Source of the DNA: Vibrio tubiashii ATCC 19109 | Lineage (GTDB): Bacteria > Pseudomonadota > Gammaproteobacteria > Enterobacterales > Vibrionaceae | Direction: 5' to 3' | Assembly: GCF_000772105.1 (NCBI RefSeq) | Contig: NZ_CP009354.1 | Location: forward strand, 1,674,001 to 1,738,000 | DNA length: 64,000 nucleotides | Shown: positions 32,224-41,905 of the stretch, piece after piece | How positions within the stretch are numbered: the first letter of the stretch is position 1 | How the letters are laid out: every line of letters begins with the position of its first letter | The notes under the pieces: model-generated | Seen by the model: the letters and a program-made list of their open reading frames with translations, nothing else | Database searches by the model: none | What the model was told of the DNA's origin: nothing | Program-made: the position numbers and the translations under genes

Positions 32224-32955
32224 ATGACAATTAAGATCACGGCACTGCAACTTTCGATGCGCTTTAAAGAGCGTGTACTGTTCCACATCCCTACTCTCTC
32301 TATTGGTCCAAACGACGCTATCTACCTTAGAGGTGATAATGGCGTCGGCAAAACCACACTACTCAAGATCTTGTCTGGGTTAATGAAACCATCGACAGGA
32401 AAAGTAAGCGCACCGAGCGATACCTGGTTACACCGACTGTTTCCCCGCTCTGGTCGTAAAGGCGTGATCTACCTTCATCAGTCTCCGTACCTTTTCGACG
32501 GAACGGTTTATGAAAATGTCGTCTACGGTATCCGCTTCGAAAAAGATGCAGCAAAAGATAAGCGAGCTCAAGTTATCACTGCACTTCGCATGGTAGGCTT
32601 AGAAACTTTAGCAGACGAGCATATTTCAGTCTTGTCCGGTGGAGAGAAACAACGTGTGGCGATGGCACGGGCATGGATACTTAAACCTTCGATTCTTTTG
32701 ATGGACGAGCCGAGTGCGTCACTTGACCAAGAATCGATTGAGCGTTTAGTGGTCATGGCGAAAGATCTTTTAGATCGCGGTTCAAGCTTAGTCATCACCA
32801 GTCACCAACAAAATGCATTGACTGAGCTTTGTAATAAGCAATGGGTGATTAGTGGCCTTGAGCTGAAAGAATACTCGAACAATGACTTTGAGCTAAATAA
32901 TGTCGTTGTTTTGAAAGATAAATCATTAGATACAAAAGTAAGTAGTAGAGGATAG
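32224..32955 (+). CDS. tupC: tungstate ABC transporter, ATP-binding protein TupC
   Basis: 243 residues with Walker A GDNGVGKTT (residues 38-46), Q-loop (LHQSPYLFDGT), signature LSGGEKQRVAMARAW, Walker B ILLMDEPSASLD and the switch His in VITSHQ. It powers TupAB. The last 30 residues are a low-similarity tail beyond the usual end. Confidence 0.93.
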   Translation: MTIKITALQLSMRFKERVLFHIPTLSIGPNDAIYLRGDNGVGKTTLLKILSGLMKPSTGKVSAPSDTWLHRLFPRSGRKGVIYLHQSPYLFDGTVYENVVYGIRFEKDAAKDKRAQVITALRMVGLETLADEHISVLSGGEKQRVAMARAWILKPSILLMDEPSASLDQESIERLVVMAKDLLDRGSSLVITSHQQNALTELCNKQWVISGLELKEYSNNDFELNNVVVLKDKSLDTKVSSRG

Positions 32956-33063
32956 TCTACGACTAGCTGTAACACATAATGCACTAAGCCTGTGGGCTTG
33001 AAAGAGATAATAGATTTGCTAGAGTGCAAGCCCAATAACAAAATAATATCAGATACGACAACT

Positions 33064-33648
33064 ATGCTTCATGCAAAAGAGACAAGCTGGGTAATTTTAG
33101 CTGGTGGTCAAGCAAGCCGTATGGGAGGGCAAGATAAAGGTCTTGTCTTACTCAATGATAAGCCATTGATCCAACACGTGATCAAAAGACTAACACCTCA
33201 AACTGAACGCATCTTGATTAATGCCAATCGCAACCATGAGGCATACCAGAAATTTGGCGAGGTCTTTTCTGACCAATTTCAAGACTTCCCTGGCCCAATG
33301 GGCGGTATTCATGCAGGACTCATCAACGCGCCAACCGATTGGGTAGGTTTTGTACCATGCGATAGCCCACAAATTAACCGTGATTTGGTAGAGCGCTTTT
33401 GCCAGTCGGTAACCAATAGCACCGACATTTTAGTGGCTCATGACGGTGACCATCAACAGCCTGTTTTCACCTTGTACCATAAGCGTGTCTTACCCAAACT
33501 GACCGCTTTTCTTGAGCGAGGAGATCGTAAGATCATTCTTTTATACAAAGAGTGCAACACTGAATATGTCGATTTTAGCGACTCACCAAACTGCTTTGTA
33601 AACTTAAATACCCCAGAAGAACTGGCCCAATTCGGAACCATCAGCTGA
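33064..33648 (+). CDS. mobA: molybdenum cofactor guanylyltransferase MobA
   Basis: 194 residues. The N-terminal signature [29 protein letters not shown] is the GTP-binding motif L-A-G-G-x-x-x-R-M-G-x-D-K of Mob[16 protein letters not shown] holds the Mg-binding Asp, and [10 protein letters not shown] is the C-terminal N-x-N-T-P-E-E-L motif. It transfers GMP from GTP to molybdenum cofactor, producing the form used by DMSO-reductase-type enzymes. I use the ATG of MLHAKETSW; an earlier GTG gives a low-quality extension. Its stop overlaps the next gene by one base. Confidence 0.95.
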   Translation: MLHAKETSWVILAGGQASRMGGQDKGLVLLNDKPLIQHVIKRLTPQTERILINANRNHEAYQKFGEVFSDQFQDFPGPMGGIHAGLINAPTDWVGFVPCDSPQINRDLVERFCQSVTNSTDILVAHDGDHQQPVFTLYHKRVLPKLTAFLERGDRKIILLYKECNTEYVDFSDSPNCFVNLNTPEELAQFGTIS

Positions 33649-35417
33649 TGACTTTAAATCTTCCTATCCCTATTCTAGGTTTTGCCGCGTATTCAGGTAC
33701 GGGGAAAACAACACTGTTAGAAGCACTTCTGCCAAAGTTAACAGAAGCGGGTCTACGTATCGGTATGCTGAAACACGCACACCATAATTTTGATGTTGAT
33801 AAAGAAGGCAAAGATAGTTACCGACTAAGAAAAGCCGGCGCTTCGCAAATGTTGATCTCCTCAAGAAACCGTTTTGCGTTAATGACTGAAACGCCTGAGC
33901 AGGAATCTGAGTTTGCCTATCTGTTATCACGCTTCGACACGGATAAGCTTGATGTTATTTTAGTTGAAGGCTGCAAAAACATCGCCTTTCCTAAGATTGA
34001 ACTTCATCGCGCAGCAGTAGGTAAACCTTGGCTATACAACAATGATGACAACATCATCGCAATTGCGGCAGACTCAATTGTTGAAGATAGCGACCTACCG
34101 CAAATGAGCATCAATGATTTAGATGCGATCGCGCGATTTGTCACCGAGTATGTACGAAGCCAAGCAGAACCAAAGAAAAACGAAGCGGCTTGTTGTGATA
34201 CTCTCTCCCCTGCTTTCCTATCAGTAGAGCAAGGACGCGAGAAGATTCTTTCGCTGGTTAACCCTGTACCTGAATCCGAATTATGCCCTATCACACAAGC
34301 ATCTGGCCGGGTGTTATTTGAAGATATCATCTCTCCGGTCAACGTCCCACAATACACAAACTCAGCGATGGATGGCTTTGCAATTCGTGGTGAAGATGCC
34401 GATTTAGATAGCTTTGAAGTCGTCGCTGAAGTTTTTGCTGGTCACGCCTACGATCATTCGCTAGAAAAAGGTCAAGCGGTTAAGATCATGACAGGAGCCC
34501 CTACTCCAGAAGGTGGCGACACCGTCATTATGCGCGAACAAGCTCAACATAATGGTGACATTGTCACATTTTCTGCAAGCATCAAAGTGGGACAGAATGT
34601 ACGACAGGCTGGAGAAGACTTAGCAATAGGCTCTTCCGTATTTACCACCGGTCAGCGAATCGCCTCACCAGAGATGGGAATGATCGCTTCACTGGGAATG
34701 GCCGAATGCAGCGTTTATCGCAAACTTAAGGTCGCCATTTTCTCTACTGGTGATGAAGTCCAAGACCCTGGTAGCGAGCAAAAGCAAAACTCCATTTATG
34801 ATTCGAACCGTTTCACCATCATGGGGATGCTAGAGACCTTAGGCTGTGAGATTCTCGACTTCGGTATTATCGAAGATGATGAAGCCCTGATGATAGAAGC
34901 GTTAGAAAATGCAGCTTCACAAGCGGATGTCGTCATGACTTCTGGTGGAGTTTCTGTCGGTGACGCCGATTACATTAAACTTGCATTAGAGAAACTTGGT
35001 CAAATCGATTTCTGGCGAATCAACATGAGACCAGGTCGTCCGCTCGCCTTTGGTCAAATACAAAACAAGCCGTTTTTCGGTTTACCGGGTAACCCTGTCG
35101 CAGTCATGGTTTCGTTCATCAACTTTGTAGAACCAGCTTTAAGAAAAATGCAGGGAGAGCAAGGCTGGCAACCTCTTAAAGTTAACGCGATAGCCACAGA
35201 GAGTCTGCGTTCTCGCCAAGGCCGCACTGAATTCAGCCGTGGCATCTATGAACTCGATCATCGCGGTCAATTGACGGTTCGAACAACAGGCAAACAAGGA
35301 TCAGGAATTTTACGCTCTATGAGTGAAGCGAACTGCTTGATTGAGATTTCACCAGCGATAGATACAGTTAAAGTTGGTGAAAGCGTGACAATCATCCCGC
35401 TTCAAGGCAGAATCTAG
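33648..35417 (+). CDS. MobB-MoeA fusion (molybdenum cofactor biosynthesis)
   Basis: 589 residues comprising two enzymes. Residues 1-170 are MobB: P-loop AAYSGTGKTTLLEALLPKL, GMLKHAHHNFDVDKEGKDSYRLRKAGA and VILVEGCK. Residues 190-589 are MoeA: QASGRVLFEDIISPVNVPQYTNSAMDGFAI, IMTGAPTPEGGDTVIMRE, FSTGDEV, TSGGVSVGDADYI with the catalytic Asp, and FGLPGNPVAVMVSF. MoeA inserts molybdate into adenylylated molybdopterin; MobB supports MobA. Fusion next to mobA and a tungstate importer groups uptake with cofactor assembly. Confidence 0.95.
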   Translation: MTLNLPIPILGFAAYSGTGKTTLLEALLPKLTEAGLRIGMLKHAHHNFDVDKEGKDSYRLRKAGASQMLISSRNRFALMTETPEQESEFAYLLSRFDTDKLDVILVEGCKNIAFPKIELHRAAVGKPWLYNNDDNIIAIAADSIVEDSDLPQMSINDLDAIARFVTEYVRSQAEPKKNEAACCDTLSPAFLSVEQGREKILSLVNPVPESELCPITQASGRVLFEDIISPVNVPQYTNSAMDGFAIRGEDADLDSFEVVAEVFAGHAYDHSLEKGQAVKIMTGAPTPEGGDTVIMREQAQHNGDIVTFSASIKVGQNVRQAGEDLAIGSSVFTTGQRIASPEMGMIASLGMAECSVYRKLKVAIFSTGDEVQDPGSEQKQNSIYDSNRFTIMGMLETLGCEILDFGIIEDDEALMIEALENAASQADVVMTSGGVSVGDADYIKLALEKLGQIDFWRINMRPGRPLAFGQIQNKPFFGLPGNPVAVMVSFINFVEPALRKMQGEQGWQPLKVNAIATESLRSRQGRTEFSRGIYELDHRGQLTVRTTGKQGSGILRSMSEANCLIEISPAIDTVKVGESVTIIPLQGRI

Positions 35418-35428
35418 CCCACAGAGAC

Positions 35429-35456
35429 GAGGTCAGCCATGCTGACCTCTTTAGTT
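35429..35456 (+). terminator. rho-independent terminator after mobB-moeA
   Basis: GAGGTCAGC-CAT-GCTGACCTC is a perfect stem followed by TTTAGTTTT, 11 bases after the stop. Confidence 0.88.
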
Positions 35457-35476
35457 TTATCGATTTGGAATTATTT

Positions 35477-35737
35477 ATGGCTCGCACAATCCTCTATACC
35501 TACAAAGATGAAGAGAAAACGTTAACCTTCTCATACCAGCAACATCGCAACATTCATGAAGCGGTAGCTGAAGCTGAAGGCATTGATATCTCTGAGTACT
35601 TGAAAATGGAGCAACAAATCGAAGCGATTTCTGATACTAAAGCGGTACGTAATTACCGTGACAACCACTTTAAGAAGCTTGGCTTTGGGCGTATCACCCT
35701 TGAGTCCAAAACTAGACCCCATTTTTCTGAAAAGTGA
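35477..35737 (+). CDS. DUF2960 family protein
   Basis: 86 residues from the ATG of MARTILYTYKDEEKTLTFSYQQHRNIHEAVAEAEGIDISEYLKMEQQIEA, with the C-terminus FKKLGFGRITLES. This sequence pattern I recall from DUF2960, a small cytoplasmic protein family of Vibrionales with unknown function. The longer frame to an upstream ATG is less plausible, as no purine-rich site precedes it. Confidence 0.65.
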   Translation: MARTILYTYKDEEKTLTFSYQQHRNIHEAVAEAEGIDISEYLKMEQQIEAISDTKAVRNYRDNHFKKLGFGRITLESKTRPHFSEK

Positions 35738-35839
35738 AGTAAATAAAAGCTCTCTTTCGGCTGTGTATAGAATCACCCTGCAGCAAAAAGAAAACCTAGG
35801 GGTTGGAAAAAAGAACAAGTAATACCTATCGGGATAAAT

Positions 35840-35867
35840 AAAAGGGCTGCAATCGCAGCCCTTTCTA
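35840..35867 (-). terminator. rho-independent terminator of nagK
   Basis: On the minus strand AAAGGGCTGC-GATT-GCAGCCCTTTT with TTTATTTA following; it lies 20 bases after the nagK stop. Confidence 0.85.
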
Positions 35868-35884
35868 ATCTAATGTCAGTTACA

Positions 35885-36793
35885 TTACTTAATGTTAAGG
35901 AATGCTGCACCACGTACGCCGCCTGAATCACCGTGCTTCGCTTTGATGATTTTAGGGCACTTCGCTACAGAAAGAAGGTACTTAGGTACGCGCTTTGGCA
36001 TTTCTTCGTAGATTAGTTCGAAGTTAGAAAGACCGCCACCTAGTGCAACAACGTGAGGATCATTTGCTGTGAAGATGTTGGCAAAACAGATTGCAAGCAG
36101 CTCCATAAAGCGCTCTACATGCTCAAAAGCTTTCGCCTCTCCAGCTTCATAAGCTTTAATGATTTCAATAGCTTTCTTTTCTTCACCGAAGTAGTGTGCG
36201 TAGATCAGTTCAAAACCACGGCCTGACAGGTAACTGTCTAAGCAACCTTTTTTACCGCAGCCACAGCCTAGTAGCGGTGCATTGTCACCAAGGTGGAACC
36301 AAGCATCAATTGGCAAGCGCATATGACCTAGCTCACCCGCAACGTGATTTCGGCCAGAGAATACCGCGCCATCATAAATCAAGCCGCCGCCAAAGCCGGT
36401 ACCAAGAATCAACCCCATCACTGACGGCTCATCTTTTAATTCTTCGTCCCATGCTTCTGAAAGCGCAAAACAGTTCGCATCGTTTTCAATTTTAACGCTA
36501 CGGCCAATCTTAGCTTCAAGATCCGCGCGCAAAGGCTTTCCTTTTGCCGCAGGCACATTGACTGTTAGAACTGTCGCGTCATCGGCATCTTCCATACCCG
36601 GAAGACCGAGACCGATCTTGCCTTCGCAACCAAATTCTTGATCGTATTTGTTTACCAGTCTAGCAATGGTCTCAACCAAAAGTGCATAGTCATCCGTTGG
36701 CGTTGGTACTCGCTCAGTCGCAACTCGCTCTAGTTTTTCGTTAAATGCACCAAATTCAATCTTAGTGCCACCAACGTCAAAGCCGTAGTACAT
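35885..36793 (-). CDS. nagK: N-acetylglucosamine kinase (ROK family)
   Basis: 302 residues of ROK type: N-terminal phosphate loop [14 protein letters not shown], catalytic Asp in [24 protein letters not shown], the GHMR motif [10 protein letters not shown], and the zinc site [20 protein letters not shown]. The pattern and length match NagK, which phosphorylates N-acetyl-D-glucosamine released in chitin or cell-wall recycling. The start MYYGFDVGG is standard for the family and has a GGAGAGAAGAG stretch just before it; the 16 upstream residues are not conserved. Confidence 0.92.
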   Translation of the reverse strand: MYYGFDVGGTKIEFGAFNEKLERVATERVPTPTDDYALLVETIARLVNKYDQEFGCEGKIGLGLPGMEDADDATVLTVNVPAAKGKPLRADLEAKIGRSVKIENDANCFALSEAWDEELKDEPSVMGLILGTGFGGGLIYDGAVFSGRNHVAGELGHMRLPIDAWFHLGDNAPLLGCGCGKKGCLDSYLSGRGFELIYAHYFGEEKKAIEIIKAYEAGEAKAFEHVERFMELLAICFANIFTANDPHVVALGGGLSNFELIYEEMPKRVPKYLLSVAKCPKIIKAKHGDSGGVRGAAFLNIK

Positions 36794-36937
36794 CTCTTCT
36801 CTCCCAGAAAAATAACTCAAAAATTGGTTTAATTGACTCATTATCCATATAGCTACGCCTACAAACTGTGATTTGGAACAGATTTAGCTCGGAGGCAAAG
36901 CCAACTGCGCAGCCCGTATACAACCAGATCGCAATAA

Positions 36938-37678
36938 TTAGAGGGGTTTCTCGTTTCTCAGCTCGTCAATGAAACGATTCAAAGCTGGTTTTGCTTCATC
37001 TGGCCTGTTTCTCGTCTTACTGTTCATATAGCTTTCGCGAAATACGGCAAACCAACTCGACAAAGTTTGAGCCAGTTTTTCTTCACCAAACTGTTCAAAC
37101 ACTAAACTGGCTACTTCAGCGGTAGCAAGGTGCTGTTCGTTGTCTGAACGGCGCATCATGTATTGCGATACTGTATCCGGATTAATCGAAATTACAGGTA
37201 ACGCATCTAAATACGGTGATTTGTTGAAGATTCGCCTTGCCTCTCGCCAACTGCCATCTATAAAGATCAATAGAGGCGTTTTCTCCTCACAAAACCTTGA
37301 TGCTTCTTGTTTGATCAATCGAGTAGGTTCATTAACATATTCATCGGGGAATACAACAATCGGTTGATACTTGGGGTTATTGAGTAGAGCAAGCATCTCT
37401 GACGAAGGCTCAGTGCGGCTCCATTGATAGGCATAACCGTCTTTGACCACATCTAGAATCAAGCGACCTGTATTGCTCGGCTTAAACACTTCGTTTTCTG
37501 ACAGTAGCAACATCGCCGCAACGCCACTCTCTATATCGGGTTGATGGGCACACAAACAGTCCTTTTCCGCAACTTGGCAGTACTTGCATCGAACAACTTT
37601 ACTCCCCCGCGCAACAAAAGGCTTGGTTGAACGGTCTAAACGTTGTTGATACAGGTGATGAAAGGCATGGATTCTCAT
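36938..37678 (-). CDS. DTW-domain tRNA-uridine aminocarboxypropyltransferase
   Basis: 246 residues. The N-terminal zinc cluster C31-x2-C34 ... C41-x-C43 (RCKYCQVAEKDCLC) and the DTW block LLIFIDGSWREARRIFNKSPYLDALPVISI (D-G-S-W in place of D-T-W) identify the family of TapT/TuaA proteins that make acp3U in tRNA. Also conserved are SNTGRLILD and VFPDE. I use the ATG of MRIHAFHHLYQQR; the longer frame overlaps the divergent hydroxylase gene. Confidence 0.88.
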   Translation of the reverse strand: MRIHAFHHLYQQRLDRSTKPFVARGSKVVRCKYCQVAEKDCLCAHQPDIESGVAAMLLLSENEVFKPSNTGRLILDVVKDGYAYQWSRTEPSSEMLALLNNPKYQPIVVFPDEYVNEPTRLIKQEASRFCEEKTPLLIFIDGSWREARRIFNKSPYLDALPVISINPDTVSQYMMRRSDNEQHLATAEVASLVFEQFGEEKLAQTLSSWFAVFRESYMNSKTRNRPDEAKPALNRFIDELRNEKPL

Positions 37679-37747
37679 AGCGTATCGTAGATAATGAACA
37701 GGGTGAGCCAGTTTACTCACCAAACCAGCAGTTGCAAGGAATACACA

Positions 37748-38536
37748 ATGCAAAATCCTGAAATGATTCGCTTGAGCTTTTTTCTTTCCGTATTGGTTCT
37801 GTGCGGGTTATGGGAGTGGTTAGCGCCACGCAAACAACTGACCCAAAATAAGCTCTACCGGTGGTTGAATAACCTAGGGTTAATCGCATTTAACTCAGTT
37901 TGCTTGAGCCTACTCATGCCTATTCTGGCGTTTGAATCGGCTATATACGCTGTAGACAACAGCTGGGGACTACTCAATCAATTCCAATTGCCTTTGTACT
38001 TTGAGATCATCATCTCAGTGGTACTGCTAGATCTCGCTATTTACTTGCAGCACTTGGTATTCCATCGCGTCCCAATGTTATGGCGTTTACATAGAATGCA
38101 TCATGCTGACCAAGATATTGATGTCACAACAGGTACGCGGTTCCACCCTATCGAAATCATCTTATCGATGTGGATTAAGATTGGTTTAGTTTTGTCGCTC
38201 GGCATATCCCCTATTGCTGTTATCGTGTTTGAAATCATCCTTAATGCCAGTGCGATGTTCAATCACAGCAATGCCTATCTACCACTAAAGCTAGATAAGC
38301 TATTGAGGAGAGTGATCGTCACCCCTGACATGCACCGTGTTCATCATTCCGTCATTGAAAAAGAGGCCCATTCCAATTTTGGTTTCTTCTTGTCAGTATG
38401 GGATCAAGGCTTCGGAACTTACCGTGAACAACCCATTCTAGGGCATGAATCAGTAAAGATCGGTATCCCACTGTTTCAATCCAAACAGGAGCAGAGACTC
38501 GATAAGATGCTGACTCAACCATTCAGACAAGAATAA
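37748..38536 (+). CDS. membrane fatty-acid/sterol hydroxylase superfamily protein
   Basis: 262 residues with four membrane segments and the three histidine clusters of the family: LQHLVFHRVPMLWRLHRMHHADQD, TGTRFHPIE and NHSNAYLP...DMHRVHHSV. These ligate two irons used for C-H hydroxylation of lipids. Substrate unknown. AAGGA precedes the ATG. It is divergent from the DTW gene and ends at a shared terminator. Confidence 0.92.
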   Translation: MQNPEMIRLSFFLSVLVLCGLWEWLAPRKQLTQNKLYRWLNNLGLIAFNSVCLSLLMPILAFESAIYAVDNSWGLLNQFQLPLYFEIIISVVLLDLAIYLQHLVFHRVPMLWRLHRMHHADQDIDVTTGTRFHPIEIILSMWIKIGLVLSLGISPIAVIVFEIILNASAMFNHSNAYLPLKLDKLLRRVIVTPDMHRVHHSVIEKEAHSNFGFFLSVWDQGFGTYREQPILGHESVKIGIPLFQSKQEQRLDKMLTQPFRQE

Positions 38537-38562
38537 AAAAGGCGCACTGCGCTCCTTTTTTG
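38534..38562. terminator. bidirectional terminator
   Basis: AAAAAAGGCGCACTGCGCTCCTTTTTT: a stem of AAGG-GCGC with GCGC-CTT (one bulge) with A and T tracts on both sides, between the hydroxylase gene and the convergent chemoreceptor gene. Confidence 0.8.
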
Positions 38563-38583
38563 TGTCATTTCAATTTGCTCTAA

Positions 38584-40614
38584 TTAAACTGCGTATTTGT
38601 GTAACATCGATTGTTGTTGACCTGCTATTTCAGCCACTTGCTGGGAGTTTTCCACCATAGACTCAAGTTGCAGCTTGGTACTACCACCCTGCTCAGAAAC
38701 GCGAGTAATAGACTCACTGACATGTGCAGTTGCTCGCTCTTGTTCCTCTGTTGCAACAGAGACTTGTTCAACGCGCGCTTTGATATGTTCAACTGCCGTT
38801 TCTATCTCCGCAAACGTCGTTTTTACCAACTCACTCGATTCCAAGGCGTTCGCCATTTCTTGTCTTGATTCTTCAACCGCCACACGAGAACGCTCGGCCG
38901 CTCCAACCAGTTGGTTCATACGATCTCGAATATTGGTTGTTTGGTTCGATGTATCGCTGGCCAGTTTGCGCACCTCATCTGCCACTACAGCGAAACCTCT
39001 GCCCTGCTCCCCAGCACGCGCAGCCTCAATCGCCGCATTCAAAGCCAGTAGGTTGGTGTTTTCTGCGATCCCAGAGATCAAGTCGACCATTTCGCGAATC
39101 TGTCTAACACGCTTATCTAGCTCTACCATTGAGGACTCATTCACATTCAATGTCGTTTCCAAAGCCTGTAAACGGGCTTGGTTCTCTTCTATTGCTGTTA
39201 CGCCTTGGCTCGATAGTGCAACTGCCGATTTTGATTCTTCATATGACTCGGCCGTAATGGTTGAAATTTCACGAATCGAAGCTTCAAGTTGGTTAACGGT
39301 AGTGACCATACTTGCTAAAGAGTCATTTTGTTCACTTAAGCTATTGTTTGATTCCTCTGCCGCTCCATGGCTAATTTCTGCGGTTTGATAAAGGGTTTCA
39401 CAATTACGTGTCACTGTCGAAATTGATTCGTTGGTTGAAATCATTACTTGGTTCAGCTTTGAGGCAATCTCTTTCATTTCCAGTGGGCCGAGTAATTTCG
39501 CCTTACCCGTAAGATCGTGATTGGTCATCTTATTTAAGTTGCTTAGGATGTTGCTCAACCCTCGGTTAATCCAGTGCTTGAGAGAAAGCCACGCAATGAG
39601 AATGACGACAACCAACAGTACCCCACTAACCAACAGCACAACCGTTATTGTCTCCATGGTGCCAGTCACGACACTCTGGCTGTCATCAATAAGTGCCTCG
39701 GCAGTCGATGAGATTTGGTTTAACGTCGCGATGACTTGATTTGCTGTGATGACAACGTCTTCAACTTGCTTAGACTGTGTCGTAACTAATTGCAGCTTGG
39801 AAAGGATTTGGTCAACGATGCCATCTTTACCAAAGCCTGATAACACCATATCGTAACCAGCCGTTAAGCTCGCAAAATCCACGACATCAGGGTGCCACTC
39901 TTTAAAATCATCGTAGGCTAAATTCACCCCAGCTAAGCGATTTTTCATTTCACGATATTCATCTTGAGCTTTTGACAGATCAGATTGCATCATCAGCTGA
40001 ACAAACGAGCTTTCCATAGAGCTTACATTAGCGATAAATCGGTTAGCCGCGTCGGCTGACTCGGGGTTGTCACCGACAAGAAAAGAGCTTATTCGATTCA
40101 TTTCTGGGCCTACAGATCCGAGCCCATAACGAAAGCCATCCATTTCTGCGTCAATTTTTTCCTGCCTAGTCAGGATGTCTTGCTGCGTACTCATCACACT
40201 TGCGCTCAATGCGTTGAGTGATTGAATTGAATCCAAAAGCTGATCGGTCTGCTGAGTCGAAATGGTCTGACTCAAACTAGAGGATACATCAAGAATTTGT
40301 TTGGTAAGCTGCGCAATGTTTGACCCTAGTGAGGTGATTTGCTGTCGAATATCCTCAAGCGTTTGGTTGTCTTGGGTTTGCGTGACATAACTCAACTGCT
40401 TTGCTTGTTCCAATATGTTTTGAGTTAACTGCGCATTGGTCATCGCGAGTGGTAATGCTTGTTCAGATAAACCAGAAAATTGTAAGTGAATTCGTTCTAA
40501 GCCCTTAATGCTCGTGACAGAAAGTAAAATCACCAGTAAGGTAATCGTTATAAACACCGCACTGATTGTATGTATCAGCGATAGTTTGAGTTTGCCTTTT
40601 TTCAGAGTGTCCAT
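38584..40614 (-). CDS. methyl-accepting chemotaxis protein
   Basis: 676 residues: N-terminal membrane segment ([19 protein letters not shown]), a long helical periplasmic sensor of about 300 residues, a second membrane segment near 322-342 ([20 protein letters not shown]), HAMP, and the cytoplasmic signalling hairpin with the invariant tip [33 protein letters not shown]. It couples to CheA/CheW for taxis. The ligand is unknown. Single gene, core-type codon use. Confidence 0.95.
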   Translation of the reverse strand: MDTLKKGKLKLSLIHTISAVFITITLLVILLSVTSIKGLERIHLQFSGLSEQALPLAMTNAQLTQNILEQAKQLSYVTQTQDNQTLEDIRQQITSLGSNIAQLTKQILDVSSSLSQTISTQQTDQLLDSIQSLNALSASVMSTQQDILTRQEKIDAEMDGFRYGLGSVGPEMNRISSFLVGDNPESADAANRFIANVSSMESSFVQLMMQSDLSKAQDEYREMKNRLAGVNLAYDDFKEWHPDVVDFASLTAGYDMVLSGFGKDGIVDQILSKLQLVTTQSKQVEDVVITANQVIATLNQISSTAEALIDDSQSVVTGTMETITVVLLVSGVLLVVVILIAWLSLKHWINRGLSNILSNLNKMTNHDLTGKAKLLGPLEMKEIASKLNQVMISTNESISTVTRNCETLYQTAEISHGAAEESNNSLSEQNDSLASMVTTVNQLEASIREISTITAESYEESKSAVALSSQGVTAIEENQARLQALETTLNVNESSMVELDKRVRQIREMVDLISGIAENTNLLALNAAIEAARAGEQGRGFAVVADEVRKLASDTSNQTTNIRDRMNQLVGAAERSRVAVEESRQEMANALESSELVKTTFAEIETAVEHIKARVEQVSVATEEQERATAHVSESITRVSEQGGSTKLQLESMVENSQQVAEIAGQQQSMLHKYAV

Positions 40615-40699
40615 TTAGAAACAAGGTCCTAGTACTAGAGTTATCAGTGAGGCATATTATGTCTGTATTGTTACGCTTAGATTTCAACGAAGGTTATTA

Positions 40700-41215
40700 A
40701 TGAAGCATCTAGTTTTTAGTGCGAGTCACTTCAAAACGGCTCTTTTATGCCTAGCCATTGCGGGTTGCAGTAGCCAACCCAAACCTGAATTTAGTACACA
40801 ACACAGCGCTGCGCTGACGGCACAAGAAGAGATCACAAAAAATTCATTACTGGATGTTTATAAAGTCTGGAAGGGTGTGCCTTACCGCTTGGGTGGCTCG
40901 ACCTTAAGTGGCGTTGATTGTTCAGCGTTTGTCCAAACAACCTACAAAGATGCTCTAGGACTACAGTTGCCACGCACCACATTAGCGCAAGTTAAGTTAG
41001 GAAATGAAATTGATTATTCAGATGCGCATGTCGGTGACTTAGTCTTTTTTAGAACGGCACCGAAGGTCAGACATGTAGGTGTGTATATCGGCAACAAGCA
41101 GTTTATGCATGCATCGACATCGAAAGGGGTAATCATTTCAAGATTGGATAACCCTTATTGGGCTTCAAAATATTGGCATTTCAGACGAGTCACCTACTCG
41201 CCTGAAATGAACTGA
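40700..41215 (+). CDS. NlpC/P60-family lipoprotein endopeptidase
   Basis: 171 residues with a lipoprotein signal ending in the lipobox LAIAGCSS. The NlpC/P60 domain has catalytic Cys in GVDCSAFVQTTY, His in VRHVGVYIGNKQFMHAS, and further conserved GVPYRLGGSTLSGVDCS. It resembles E. coli MepS/NlpC, outer-membrane-anchored enzymes that cut peptidoglycan cross-links. Single gene, divergent from the chemoreceptor gene. Confidence 0.92.
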   Translation: MKHLVFSASHFKTALLCLAIAGCSSQPKPEFSTQHSAALTAQEEITKNSLLDVYKVWKGVPYRLGGSTLSGVDCSAFVQTTYKDALGLQLPRTTLAQVKLGNEIDYSDAHVGDLVFFRTAPKVRHVGVYIGNKQFMHASTSKGVIISRLDNPYWASKYWHFRRVTYSPEMN

Positions 41216-41219
41216 ATCA

Positions 41220-41564
41220 CTAATCGTATTTAGCAACCGCTGAATCAAATAAATTCTTAACTAAGGCGATATACTCGTCCAAAAAGCCAATCTGTTCGTT
41301 GGTTGCAGGTTTTGCCCAAACACCAGCAAGGACTTCACCTAAATCTTCAACGACTGAGTCTGCTTCTTTTAGTAGTTGGAAGCGAACACTAGAATGCAAT
41401 TCCGGGTTTTGCTCAAAGATCGCCATAATGTTGCTCGCGACCATATCAGTAACGACATCTTCCACGCTTTCCGTCCCGATATCGCCATCTTCCGATGCGA
41501 ACACATCCAGATTAAAAGCCAAATGCTCAATTAAAGCCAAGTAACCATCGGTTTCAACAACCAC
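41220..41564 (-). CDS. DUF3802 family protein
   Basis: 114 residues, acidic and helical: MVVETDGYLALIEHLAFNLDVFAS...VEDVVTDMVASNIMAIFEQNPELHSSVRFQLLKEADSVVEDLGEVLAGVWA. I recall this as DUF3802, a conserved gammaproteobacterial family of unknown function found in Vibrio and Shewanella. It ends 4 bases from the convergent lipoprotein gene. Confidence 0.75.
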   Translation of the reverse strand: MVVETDGYLALIEHLAFNLDVFASEDGDIGTESVEDVVTDMVASNIMAIFEQNPELHSSVRFQLLKEADSVVEDLGEVLAGVWAKPATNEQIGFLDEYIALVKNLFDSAVAKYD

Positions 41565-41905
41565 AGCCCATCTCCGTTATAAATTATGTCGTTGACTAAC
41601 ATCTTTAATACTAAGTCATATCAATCGATATATACAACCAAAGTCGAATAGGTTGCTGACTTCCTGCACAAATTCAGTAAAACGCCTTCGTTAAAACTAG
41701 CATAGGATCAATCTTAATGACGTTTAAAATGGCTTAACAAGTAGAATTTCCACTAAAGTAATAAACTCTTAGTGGAGCGAGCTCACATTTTTACGCTGCT
41801 AGTTGTTAATACGTCTAAATGATTGAATTTTTTGCACTATGAATCAGTATTCATTCCAAGCTTCTTCTACACTATTAGCAAAGCAACGAAATTCTAGGAT
41901 GATTT
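41565..41905. other. intergenic region between DUF3802 and fructosamine-kinase genes
   Basis: About 340 AT-rich bases with no open frame. It must hold the divergent promoters of both genes; I can see no clear operator, terminator or RNA in it. Confidence 0.6.

Noticed and set aside
38675..39388. Plus-strand frame of 237 codons
   Set aside because: Antisense of the conserved chemoreceptor signalling domain; Ser-rich composition typical of a shadow frame.
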